A stretch of 10,412 bases of DNA from CAIJXO01 sp041308645 (GTDB lineage Bacteria > Patescibacteriota > Minisyncoccia > Phycocordibacterales > GWA1-40-21). Of this stretch, positions 1 to 5,898 are shown piece by piece. Position 1 is the stretch's first letter; the number at the start of each line of letters is the position of its first letter. Location: assembly GCA_041308645.1 (NCBI GenBank), contig JBFZBC010000022.1, positions 1 through 10,412 of the forward strand. Reading direction: 5' to 3'. A program made the position numbers and the translations under genes. The notes beneath the pieces were generated by a model. The model worked only from the letters and a program-made list of their open reading frames with translations, did not search any database and was not told the DNA's origin.

Positions 1-13
1 AATAAGACACTCA

Positions 14-21
14 GAAAGGAG
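14..21 (+). promoter_or_regulatory. Shine-Dalgarno site of the 47-aa small gene
   Basis: GAAAGGAG lies six bases before the ATG at 28. The 11-mer GAAAGGAGTAT (14-24) recurs exactly in front of the gene at 1275 (1262-1272), which supports 28 as a real start and links the two units. Any promoter lies left of the window. Confidence 0.7.
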
Positions 22-27
22 TATGCT

Positions 28-171
28 ATGAATTTGAAATTTAGAAAGTTTGTAAATTGGTTCTTCGAACCATCCATAACCTCGTTTGGTTCAAACCAGT
101 ATCACCCAAGATGGAAGTCCGTTCTTTTGGACTGGTGTTGTTTTTTCTCGTTCGGCCTCTACAAGCCGTAA
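28..171 (+). CDS. small orphan protein, 47 aa
   Basis: A complete 47-residue reading frame begins MNLKFRKFVNWFFEPS and ends FGLYKP-TAA. I do not recognise it. It is supported by context: a consensus SD with ideal spacing, and a stop codon that overlaps the first bases of a strong intrinsic terminator, exactly as a compact single-gene unit would be built. The product is aromatic-rich (many F and W), has a basic N-terminus and carries a C-terminal hydrophobic run with a Cys-Cys pair (WCCFFSF, residues 36-42). It could be membrane-associated, although no clean transmembrane helix stands out. Inside the coding sequence are two small inverted repeats, GGTTC-TTC-GAACC (59-71) and TGGTT-CA-AACCA (86-97). 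An overlapping frame at 86-319 has no SD and runs through the terminator, so I reject it. The alternative is an untranslated structured RNA. Confidence 0.55.
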   Translation: MNLKFRKFVNWFFEPSITSFGSNQYHPRWKSVLLDWCCFFSFGLYKP

Positions 172-227
172 CCGCTCGCACAGAGCAAGGGAACCTCCTT
201 GCACTTGTGTAGGGCGGTTTTTCTTTT
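170..227 (+). terminator. intrinsic terminator of the 47-aa gene
   Basis: AACCGC...GCAAGG (170-190) pairs imperfectly with CCTTGC...GCGGTT (197-219), giving a stem of about 20 pairs with a few mismatches. The tract TTTTTCTTTT follows. The stop codon of the small gene lies in the first two bases of the stem. Confidence 0.8.
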
Positions 228-323
228 ACCCCACCAATTCAAAATTACTAAAAACAAAATTCCACCCTTTTATCATCCTCTCTATGGTGTTCCATTCCAG
301 ACTCTTTAGGCTTACTTGACAAA
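221..323 (+). repeat. intergenic module, copy A
   Basis: This is the first of two diverged direct copies; the partner is 1121-1223, exactly 900 bp away. By hand count, 83 of the first 100 positions are identical with no gap. The module runs from the last T residues of the upstream terminator to the TTGACA -35 box of the next gene. The best-kept block is TCCATTCCAGACTCT (291-305). TTCCA occurs at 260, 290 and 295 in this copy and at the same offsets in copy B, which suggests binding sites rather than drift. No reading frame is conserved across it. Confidence 0.85.
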
Positions 324-344
324 ATATGCAAATGGGTATCTACT
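316..344 (+). promoter_or_regulatory. promoter of the repeat-protein gene (non-consensus -10)
   Basis: A perfect -35 box TTGACA sits at 316-321. No good -10 follows: TATCTA gives a 15-base spacer and TCTACT (339-344) gives 17, both weak. The expected -10 area is occupied by the inverted repeat TATCTAC-N6-GTAGATA (337-356). The sister promoter at 1216 has a perfect TATAAT, so this one looks as though it needs an activator or is repressed. Placement of the -10 is uncertain. Confidence 0.5.
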
Positions 345-399
345 AATAGGTAGATAGTGGATTTGAACAAAGAGTTCAAAACCGTGATTTTAATGTCAC
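337..399 (+). promoter_or_regulatory. structured leader / possible operator before the repeat-protein gene
   Basis: Three short perfect inverted repeats follow each other: TATCTAC/GTAGATA (337-343 with 350-356), TTTGAAC/GTTCAAA (362-368 with 374-380) and GTGA/TCAC (384-387 with 396-399). The first overlaps the -10 area and could be an operator. The other two would fold in the 5' untranslated RNA, just before the SD AAGGAGG at 409-415. I do not recognise a known riboswitch class. Confidence 0.4.
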
Positions 400-421
400 A
401 AACACAAGAAGGAGGATATTA

Positions 422-1066
422 ATGAGTACAGAGATTATGGTACAGAGAATCGCGAAGCTTTTAGGTGGAGATAAAATTCCCCAGATTCGTACAGCGCTGG
501 GAGTACTCGAGCCGGAAAAGGAAGTGCCAACAGAGATTGACTTGAGGGTCAAGCTTGAAGCAGCCACAACCGTCGATGAGTGCTGGGAAGTCCGCAAAAA
601 AGCTCCGAGTGGAAGTGAGCTTGTGACCGAGGTCTTGAAGAAGGCTCTCAGTCTGGCCACAACCGTCGATGAGTGCATGGACGTCGGCAAAAACGCTCTG
701 AGTAGTGGAAGTGAAGTTGCGACCGAGGCCTTGAAGAAGATTGAGAATCTTCTGAGGACCAAACTCGAAGCAGCCACAACCGTCGATGAGTGCATGGACG
801 TCCGCAAAAACACTCCGATTGGAAGTTGGCTTGAGACCGAGGCCTTGAAGAAGGCTCTTAGTCTGGCCACAACCGTCGCGGAGTGCGTGTACGTTTACAA
901 CAACGCTCTAAGTGGAAGTGGGCTTGATACCAAGGCCTTTAAGAAGGCTCTCGGTCTGGCCACTACCGTCGAGGAGTGGGGGTTGATTTTCGGAAAGACC
1001 GGTGCTTATTCACACGAGGCTTATACCTGTATTCAGGCTATTGAGAAGTTGCTATTAAATGGCTAA
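422..1066 (+). CDS. alpha-alpha tandem-repeat (solenoid-like) protein, 214 aa
   Basis: No named family is recognised. After a ~47-residue N-terminal segment come five repeats, marked by ATTVDEC or a close variant at residues 48, 79, 118, 149 and 180. The spacing is 31, 39, 31 and 31 residues, so the second unit carries eight extra. Each unit reads as helix (TTVDECMDVRKN), turn (PSGS) and helix (TEALKKALSL), the pattern of a superhelical protein-binding solenoid similar in size to HEAT/TPR-type repeats. Repeats 1-4 keep a cysteine (C54, C85, C124, C155); the fifth has Trp at that place. The phrase 'KLEAATTVDEC' opens repeats 1 and 3, suggesting that a two-repeat block was duplicated. There is no signal peptide or membrane segment, so it is probably cytoplasmic. 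The start is fixed by AAGGAGG six bases upstream. G+C is near one half by eye, clearly above the minus-strand genes, which suggests transfer or separate evolution. Confidence 0.8.
   Translation: MSTEIMVQRIAKLLGGDKIPQIRTALGVLEPEKEVPTEIDLRVKLEAATTVDECWEVRKKAPSGSELVTEVLKKALSLATTVDECMDVGKNALSSGSEVATEALKKIENLLRTKLEAATTVDECMDVRKNTPIGSWLETEALKKALSLATTVAECVYVYNNALSGSGLDTKAFKKALGLATTVEEWGLIFGKTGAYSHEAYTCIQAIEKLLLNG
563..1063 (+). repeat. tandem repeats in coding DNA, 93-bp period
   Basis: A 21-base unit beginning GCCACAACCGTCGATGAG is identical at 563, 656 and 773. Modified copies begin at 866 and 959. The spacing is 93, 117, 93 and 93 bases, all multiples of three. Identity at the DNA level, not only in protein, points to recent duplication by unequal recombination or slippage. 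Confidence 0.9.
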
Positions 1067-1090
1067 ATAACAACTCAATTTCCTTACTGG

Positions 1091-1127
1091 GGCCCCACAT
1101 CGCAAGATGTTGGGGCCTCTTTTTTTT
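1091..1127 (+). terminator. intrinsic terminator of the repeat-protein gene
   Basis: GGCCCCACATC (1091-1101) pairs with GATGTTGGGGCC (1106-1117) with one bulged T. The loop is the stable tetraloop GCAA. TCTTTTTTTT follows immediately. It is 24 bases past the stop codon and is a very strong terminator. Confidence 0.92.
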
Positions 1128-1223
1128 ACCACACTAAATCAAAGTTATTAAAAACCACATTCCATCCTTTTACCATTGTTTCTATGATGTTCCATTCCAG
1201 ACTCTGCAGGCTCACTTGACAAA
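1121..1223 (+). repeat. intergenic module, copy B
   Basis: This is the second copy of the module at 221-323, in register at +900 bp with no gap. It again begins in the T-tract of a terminator and ends with TTGACA. Blocks kept between copies include TCCATTCCAGACTCT and the run before the -35 box; the middle (around 1171-1180) is the most diverged. The third unit's terminator shares GGTTTTTCTTTT with the first, but the module does not continue beyond 1603. Confidence 0.85.
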
Positions 1224-1243
1224 CACACACTATCTGCTATAAT
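1216..1243 (+). promoter_or_regulatory. consensus sigma-70 type promoter of the small DNA-binding protein gene
   Basis: TTGACA (1216-1221), a 16-base spacer and TATAAT (1238-1243) all match the consensus. Transcription should begin near 1250, giving a leader of about 25 bases that contains the SD GAAAGGAG (1262-1269). Confidence 0.88.
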
Positions 1244-1274
1244 TAAGAAAGATTATTTTACGAAAGGAGTATAA

Positions 1275-1550
1275 ATGTACAAAGAATCAGCTAAGCGTAG
1301 GGCTCAGAGGAAACTTCCGCGGAAAGCATGGGTTAAAAAAAATCCCGAGAAGCGTAATAAAAACAGACGCGAAAACTATAAAAAAGGAGCTGTGAATAAC
1401 AAAAACTTTAGATCAAATTGGACTATACACGAGCATAGTCTAATAACTGATCCAAATCATCCACGCGACCGAGTATTAGCAGAAATACTTGGTCGGACAG
1501 TACAGGCAATTCAGGTGGAACGCTGTCGGCAAAAAAAAGGTTGCCACTAA
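1275..1550 (+). CDS. small basic protein with C-terminal Myb/SANT-like helix-turn-helix, 91 aa
   Basis: The N-terminal half (residues 1-45) is very rich in Lys and Arg (KKNPEKRNKNRRENYKK) and resembles the linker found before HNH-type and phage DNA-binding domains. The C-terminal half starts with a Trp (W49) and continues 'WTIHEHSLI...RDRVLAEILGRTVQAIQVER'. This is the pattern of small SANT/homeodomain-like HTH proteins, in which the recognition helix follows 'LGRT'. A DNA-binding role is therefore likely; the target is unknown. No nuclease residues are visible, so it is not itself a homing endonuclease. The start is set by the SD at 1262-1269 and a consensus promoter. The gene ends five bases before its terminator. 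It could regulate the neighbouring units, but that is a guess. Base composition is between that of the repeat gene and the core genes. Confidence 0.75.
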   Translation: MYKESAKRRAQRKLPRKAWVKKNPEKRNKNRRENYKKGAVNNKNFRSNWTIHEHSLITDPNHPRDRVLAEILGRTVQAIQVERCRQKKGCH

Positions 1551-1554
1551 ACAT

Positions 1555-1603
1555 CCACCCAAATGAGTGCAGAAAAACCACTCATTTGGGTGGTTTTTCT
1601 TTT
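1555..1603. terminator. bidirectional terminator between convergent units
   Basis: CCACCCAAATGAGTG (1555-1569) pairs perfectly with CACTCATTTGGGTGG (1579-1593) and is followed by TTTTTCTTTT for plus-strand transcripts. A second, overlapping perfect hairpin, AGAAAAACCAC (1571-1581) with GTGGTTTTTCT (1590-1600), carries T-tracts in both directions and can serve murF transcripts on the minus strand. The two hairpins share the 3' arm and cannot form together. Confidence 0.88.
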
Positions 1604-1611
1604 CATTAATT

Positions 1612-2904
1612 TTATCTAGCAAGCCACTTTTCATCCTGCCTGACTAAAAGTTTTTCTGCCATATCAGGCTCGGCCATTATCTCCTTAACAATCTTCTCCA
1701 TCCTTATAGATTGAGATCCTTTTACTAAAATAATATCGCCTTCCTTTATAATATCCTTTAAATACTCCCCTGCCTCAATAGATGTATTAAACTGCAATAC
1801 ACTATCCTCATCAAGCCCAGCATCAATAGCACTTTCTGCTAAAACCCTTGAGCGTAGACCAACTGTTACTAAAATATCACAAGAAATTGCTGAGATTTCT
1901 CCAGCACCCTTATGTGCTTCACTGGTATGCCTACCAAGCTCCATCATATCCCCCAAAATAGCTATTTTCCTATATTTAGTTTTTAAATTTCTCAAGGTTT
2001 CTAGAGCTAAATTTAAAGCAACAGGTGAAGAGTTATATGAATCATCAATGATAATTGATTTTTCTATTCCTGGTATCAAACTCATTCTACCCTTCGGTGA
2101 AGTAAAATTAGATAAATTTTCAGTTAATTCCACTAAATTTAAATTAAGACTAACCCCCACGGCTAAAGCAGCTAAGGATGAATATATATTATTTACACCT
2201 AATGTCCCAATTATCTTAACAGGTAAAGTATTACCAGCGTACTCAACTTTAAAATTAATACCAGATGGTTCTTCGTTTTCATTATAGTAAATAGAATAAT
2301 TTGTTGCTTTCATCTTTGCATCACCCATCAGGCCGTAAGTGATTACTTTATTTAAAGTCTTATTTTTAAAAGCAATCACATCCGTATCATCACTGTTTAA
2401 AACTAAAACACCATCGTGCTTTAACACATCCACCAAGTTACCTTTTTCAGCAACTACTTCTTCTTTAGATTTAAAATATTCGATATGTGCAGGAACATTA
2501 GCAAATTTTGTTACAACTACAATATCTGGTTTCAACCATCTGGCTATTTTTTTTATATCACCCGGTCTATCAGCGCCCACTTCCAAGACTAACCACTCTG
2601 GATATTTATTCTTAAATATAATCAAACTAAGACCTTTTAAAATATTTGAAAGCCAAATTATCGGATTATTCCAAGCATTGTCACAACCCAAAATAGTAAG
2701 TGATACCCCAATGTCACTATTAAAACTTTTCTCACTTTTTCTTATATAATAGTATTTTGCTATAACAGAATATATTGCATCTTTTGTTGATGTCTTTCCA
2801 ACACTGCCAGTAATTGCGATTATTTTGGGCTTATATTTCCTTATAATAGCCGCGGCTTCAAACTGTAAAGTGGTACTAATTATTTTTTTAAAAATATTTT
2901 TCAT
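1612..2904 (-). CDS. murF: UDP-N-acetylmuramoyl-tripeptide--D-alanyl-D-alanine ligase
   Basis: This ATP-dependent Mur ligase adds D-Ala-D-Ala to the UDP-muramyl-tripeptide in the cytoplasm, the last soluble step of pentapeptide synthesis. Visible motifs are the P-loop GSVGKTS (residues 33-39), LEVGADRPGDI (107-117) with the conserved acidic residue, AHIEYF (139-144), GVNNIYSSLAALAVG (236-250), the C-terminal domain opening DDSYNSSP (287-294), GDMMELG (318-324) and KGSQSIRMEK (395-404). At 430 residues it lacks the usual N-terminal substrate-binding domain of about 70-80 residues; the P-loop, near residue 107 in E. coli, is at 33 here. The missing domain is not encoded just upstream. In the 'GxHN' motif His is replaced by Asn (GVNN). 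It is the last gene of the cluster, 39 bases after ftsI, with a possible own -10. MurT is less likely because no zinc-ribbon cysteines are seen. Confidence 0.9.
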   Translation of the reverse strand: MKNIFKKIISTTLQFEAAAIIRKYKPKIIAITGSVGKTSTKDAIYSVIAKYYYIRKSEKSFNSDIGVSLTILGCDNAWNNPIIWLSNILKGLSLIIFKNKYPEWLVLEVGADRPGDIKKIARWLKPDIVVVTKFANVPAHIEYFKSKEEVVAEKGNLVDVLKHDGVLVLNSDDTDVIAFKNKTLNKVITYGLMGDAKMKATNYSIYYNENEEPSGINFKVEYAGNTLPVKIIGTLGVNNIYSSLAALAVGVSLNLNLVELTENLSNFTSPKGRMSLIPGIEKSIIIDDSYNSSPVALNLALETLRNLKTKYRKIAILGDMMELGRHTSEAHKGAGEISAISCDILVTVGLRSRVLAESAIDAGLDEDSVLQFNTSIEAGEYLKDIIKEGDIILVKGSQSIRMEKIVKEIMAEPDMAEKLLVRQDEKWLAR

Positions 2905-2915
2905 ATGTTTTATAT

Positions 2916-2921
2916 ATTATA
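2916..2921 (-). promoter_or_regulatory. possible -10 element for murF
   Basis: A perfect TATAAT (minus strand) lies 11 bases before the murF ATG in the 39-base gap after ftsI. No convincing -35 box is seen at 16-18 bases, and the area is almost pure A/T, so chance is a real alternative. If used, the leader would be about five bases. Confidence 0.3.
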
Positions 2922-2943
2922 TATCATAAACTATCAAAAACAT

Positions 2944-4656
2944 CTATCTATCAGGTGGTATATTATAATAATTAATTAAAAACTTTACAGTATCCATAAA
3001 AGGGGTGGTCAATGTTTGAGAGGCAAAACTAATTCCTTGTGGCTCTACGGTATATAGGAAAATTAAAAATCTAGGATTATAAGAAGGAAAATAACCAAAA
3101 AATGAGTGCAACCATCTATCATCATAATACCCACCTCCAGGCTTTGCAATTTGGGCGGTACCAGTTTTAGCAGCAACACTATAATTTGGTATGCTTACTT
3201 TCCCATTAGCCAGGGCCTTATCGACTACTACCGTTAGCATCCTAGATATTTCCTCTGAGGTTTCCTTTTTAATGACCTGTTTAGCCTCATTAACATAAGT
3301 AATATTGTTAAATAATCCCGTGGTATAATTTATCCTTTTTATAACGTGAGGAATTATAAGTTTGCCACCATTAGCTAAAGAAGAAAGAGCTCTAACGGTT
3401 TCTATTGGTGTCATAGAAATACCCTGACCAAAGGAGGCCGTGGCATATTCAATATCTCTTGGACTATTAAGATTTTCCAGACGACCATGGTTTTCACTAG
3501 GTAAATCAATCCCTGTTTCTTCAGCCAAGCCATAAGCACGCATGTAATCGGCAAAGATATTTTTACCCATTTTATTAACAACAAAAGATACTCCCAAATT
3601 TAGAGACTGATTTAATACCTCCTGCATATTTACCATTCCTCTAGCTTTTTTATCATAATTATAAATCGTATATCCATTTAGCTTTATAAAACCTGTATCA
3701 TTATATTTTGTTTCAGCTGTCACAGCCTTTGAGTCTATTCCTGCCGCTATCGTAAGTGGTTTAATAATAGAACCCATTTCATATAATCCTTCAACTAAAG
3801 GATTATTAAATACACTTATATCACCCTCAATATTAAATTTATTTAAATCAAAGGTTGGAGATAATGCCATAGCCTGTATCTCTCCAGACATCGGATCAAT
3901 AATAATTCCACCAGTTAATTTTGAATTAAATTTTTCATTAATATCACCCAATATTTTTTCTAAATAACTCTGGACAGACGGTTCAATACTAGTAATAATA
4001 TCTCCCTCACGCCTAGAATCAGAACTTACTGTCTGTTTAATATTTGAAAATATTTCTGCAAAAAAATTAACGTAGGTTTGACTACTATCACGAGATAATA
4101 CATCCTCATAATATTTTTCTAAACCATAACGGCCTACCAAATCATCACCATCATAACCTACAAAACCAAGTGTCTGAGCGGCCAAACTATCGCCGGGATA
4201 ATACCTCCATCTTTCCTTCTCAATTTGAACACCAGTGATATTTAATGCTTCAATCTTCTTCATCGTTTCTTCAGAAATCTGATCAGCTATTTTTTGATAA
4301 GCACTATTTTTTTTATTTACTTTAAAGTAAAACGTCTCAGAATCAATATCTATGTAGTTAGAAATACTATTATAAATATCTTCAGGGTTTGATATTTTTT
4401 TAGGATTAATAGAGATAATATAACCAGTAGACAAAGAAGCAGCAGCTAACACACCACCGTTTTTATTCTCAAAATATATATTTCCACGATTAAAAATACT
4501 TTTTGATGGGGAGACGTATTGTCTATCAGCCTTATCAGCATACTCTTGACCATGAATAATTTGAACATAGTATAACCTGACACATAAAACTAATGCGAAA
4601 AGAAGAAAACAGAAAAATATAAATCTTATTCTGTTCTTTTCCGAATTTGAATTCAT
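2944..4656 (-). CDS. ftsI: penicillin-binding protein, FtsI/PBP3-type septal transpeptidase
   Basis: This class B PBP cross-links peptidoglycan at the division septum. A short basic cytoplasmic start (1-11) is followed by one transmembrane segment (about 12-33), then the dimerisation/pedestal domain (about 45-215), then the transpeptidase domain (about 245-565). Catalytic motifs are S296-I-I-K299 in 'EMGSIIKP', S351-L-N353, and K497-T-G499 in 'AAKTGTAQ'; 'FGQGISMTP' (409-417) is also typical. At 570 residues it has normal length for FtsI. No PASTA domain is present. It follows ftsL by 8 bases, which fits co-transcription and supports the FtsI rather than PBP2 assignment. The ATG at 4656 has no SD and an A/T-rich leader. 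A general peptidoglycan transpeptidase role is certain; septal specificity rests on gene order. Confidence 0.93.
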   Translation of the reverse strand: MNSNSEKNRIRFIFFCFLLFALVLCVRLYYVQIIHGQEYADKADRQYVSPSKSIFNRGNIYFENKNGGVLAAASLSTGYIISINPKKISNPEDIYNSISNYIDIDSETFYFKVNKKNSAYQKIADQISEETMKKIEALNITGVQIEKERWRYYPGDSLAAQTLGFVGYDGDDLVGRYGLEKYYEDVLSRDSSQTYVNFFAEIFSNIKQTVSSDSRREGDIITSIEPSVQSYLEKILGDINEKFNSKLTGGIIIDPMSGEIQAMALSPTFDLNKFNIEGDISVFNNPLVEGLYEMGSIIKPLTIAAGIDSKAVTAETKYNDTGFIKLNGYTIYNYDKKARGMVNMQEVLNQSLNLGVSFVVNKMGKNIFADYMRAYGLAEETGIDLPSENHGRLENLNSPRDIEYATASFGQGISMTPIETVRALSSLANGGKLIIPHVIKRINYTTGLFNNITYVNEAKQVIKKETSEEISRMLTVVVDKALANGKVSIPNYSVAAKTGTAQIAKPGGGYYDDRWLHSFFGYFPSYNPRFLIFLYTVEPQGISFASQTLTTPFMDTVKFLINYYNIPPDR

Positions 4657-4664
4657 ATATTAAC

Positions 4665-4997
4665 TTATAGACCAGATGTAACCAAAGACAAACTCTGAGT
4701 CCTAACATCTCTTGTTACAAACTTTTGCTCAGTAACAGAAACAAAACCCATACTGTATGCTTTTTCTAGAGTAATTTTATTTTTAGCTTTAATATATTCA
4801 GACTCAAGACTTAAGACTTTAGAGTTTAATGATGATAGTTGACTTTCAATGTTTTGTCTATTTACAACACTCAAAATGGCCCCGCGCACACAATATCCAT
4901 AAGAAAACAAACAAAATATAAATATAAATACCAATGACCAAAACCATACCCTTAATGGCCTTTCACTATTTATTTTTTTGTTTCTTTTATTTAACAT
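4665..4997 (-). CDS. ftsL: FtsL-like division protein, 110 aa
   Basis: A small bitopic membrane protein with a basic N-terminus (residues 1-16), a single hydrophobic helix (about 17-36) and an extracytoplasmic heptad-like segment (about 46-76, 'IESQLSSLNSKVLSLESEY') that would form a coiled coil. It ends with 'EKAYSMGFVSV', resembling the end of the FtsL/DivIC domain. FtsL links the FtsQ-FtsB complex to the FtsW-FtsI synthase. Sequence conservation in this family is low, so the call rests mainly on topology and position: four bases after rsmH and eight before ftsI, the place of ftsL in dcw clusters. No SD precedes the ATG; the nearest AAGGA is about 21 bases away, too far to act. Confidence 0.8.
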   Translation of the reverse strand: MLNKRNKKINSERPLRVWFWSLVFIFIFCLFSYGYCVRGAILSVVNRQNIESQLSSLNSKVLSLESEYIKAKNKITLEKAYSMGFVSVTEQKFVTRDVRTQSLSLVTSGL

Positions 4998-5001
4998 ATT
5001 T

Positions 5002-5895
5002 TTAAATCTTTTCTATAATCCTTAACTTTGCGCTTCTAGCTCTTGGGTTATTTTTTAATTCATCCTGACTTGAAATAATTGGTTTTTTATTTATTAAAAT
5101 TATTCTTTTATTTTTTACTTGATCTCTGAAATAATTTTTTACAATCCTATCCTCACCGCTATGAAAAGAAATTACTGATATTCTCCCTCCTTTACTTAAC
5201 CGCAAAATACTTTTTTCTAAACCCTCCTTAAGTGCCCCCAACTCATCATTTACTGCCATCCGAATCGCTTGAAAAGTTTTTGTCGCAAAATGAATTTTTC
5301 CTTTTCTATAAATTGCAGGTACCGCTTGTCTTATAACTTCCACCAAATCACTTGTGGTTATAATTTCTTTCTCATTTCTAGCTTCCACTATTTTTTTTGC
5401 AATTCTCCTAGCATATCTCTCATCTGCATAACCGTAAATAATATCTGCTAAAGTATTTTCACCCCAACCATTTACAACTGATTTTGCTGTAACCGTGGGT
5501 TTCTCAGCTGGAGTAGCAAATGTCATATAAAGAGGTTCGTTGTTTCTAAATGAGAATCCTCGACCACTCTCTTCTAATTGATTTGAACTTAATCCTAAAT
5601 CCAATATAACTCCCTGTACCATTTCCACTTTTTGTTCATCTAATACTTGAGTAATATTCCTGTAATCAGATAAAACTAGAGAGTAATTTGCATCCAAGTC
5701 TTTCAATCTTTTTTCTGCTCTTTTGATAGCTTCAATATCACGATCAACTGCAATAATTTTTACTGCTTGCCCAAACTTTTCAGCAACATAAGCACTGTGT
5801 CCACCACCACCCAAAGTACCATCAAAAATTATATCCCCTACCTTGAGATTAAGTCCGTCAACTGTTTCTTTTAAAAGAACTGTTTCGTGTACCAT
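5002..5895 (-). CDS. rsmH: 16S rRNA (cytosine(1402)-N(4))-methyltransferase
   Basis: The enzyme uses S-adenosylmethionine to methylate C1402 in the ribosomal P site. The SAM-binding motif FDGTLGGGGHS is at residues 24-34, VILDLGLSSNQL at 96-107, GFSFR at 113-117, ISFHSGEDRIVK at 242-253 and NPRARSAKLRIIEK at 283-296. The length of 297 residues is usual. Some conserved spots differ from the common form: 'PLYMTF' replaces PLDMRM (121-126), 'HFATKT' replaces HPATRT (202-207) and 'HSGEDR' replaces HSLEDR. The first is known to me from CPR-type proteins; the others may be local drift. The gene begins three bases after mraZ and is four bases before ftsL, so it is surely in the same transcript. The former name is mraW. 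No SD is present. Confidence 0.95.
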   Translation of the reverse strand: MVHETVLLKETVDGLNLKVGDIIFDGTLGGGGHSAYVAEKFGQAVKIIAVDRDIEAIKRAEKRLKDLDANYSLVLSDYRNITQVLDEQKVEMVQGVILDLGLSSNQLEESGRGFSFRNNEPLYMTFATPAEKPTVTAKSVVNGWGENTLADIIYGYADERYARRIAKKIVEARNEKEIITTSDLVEVIRQAVPAIYRKGKIHFATKTFQAIRMAVNDELGALKEGLEKSILRLSKGGRISVISFHSGEDRIVKNYFRDQVKNKRIILINKKPIISSQDELKNNPRARSAKLRIIEKI

Positions 5896-5898
5896 TTT

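Noticed and set aside
59..114. tRNA-like fragment (GGTTCAAACC resembles a T-arm)
   Set aside because: No acceptor, D or anticodon arms can be placed around it, and it lies inside the 47-aa coding frame.
86..319. 77-aa plus-strand frame
   Set aside because: No SD, crosses a strong terminator and part of the intergenic repeat, and overlaps the better supported 47-aa gene.
376..870. 164-aa minus-strand frame opposite the repeat gene
   Set aside because: It is the antisense shadow of the tandem repeats; its own repeated look comes from the 93-bp DNA period. No promoter or SD.
563..1063. CRISPR array
   Set aside because: The 93-bp repeats keep one open frame and the sequence between the conserved parts is also repeated, so there are no unique spacers.
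221..1223. Integron cassette array
   Set aside because: The units are cassette-like, but no GTTRRRY core sites or attC-type folded sites were seen, no integrase is present, and each unit has its own promoter and terminator.
2048..2749. Plus-strand frames within murF, and similar ones in rsmH, lysS, greA and mrdA
   Set aside because: They are antisense to clear conserved genes, with no start signals and no recognisable protein features.
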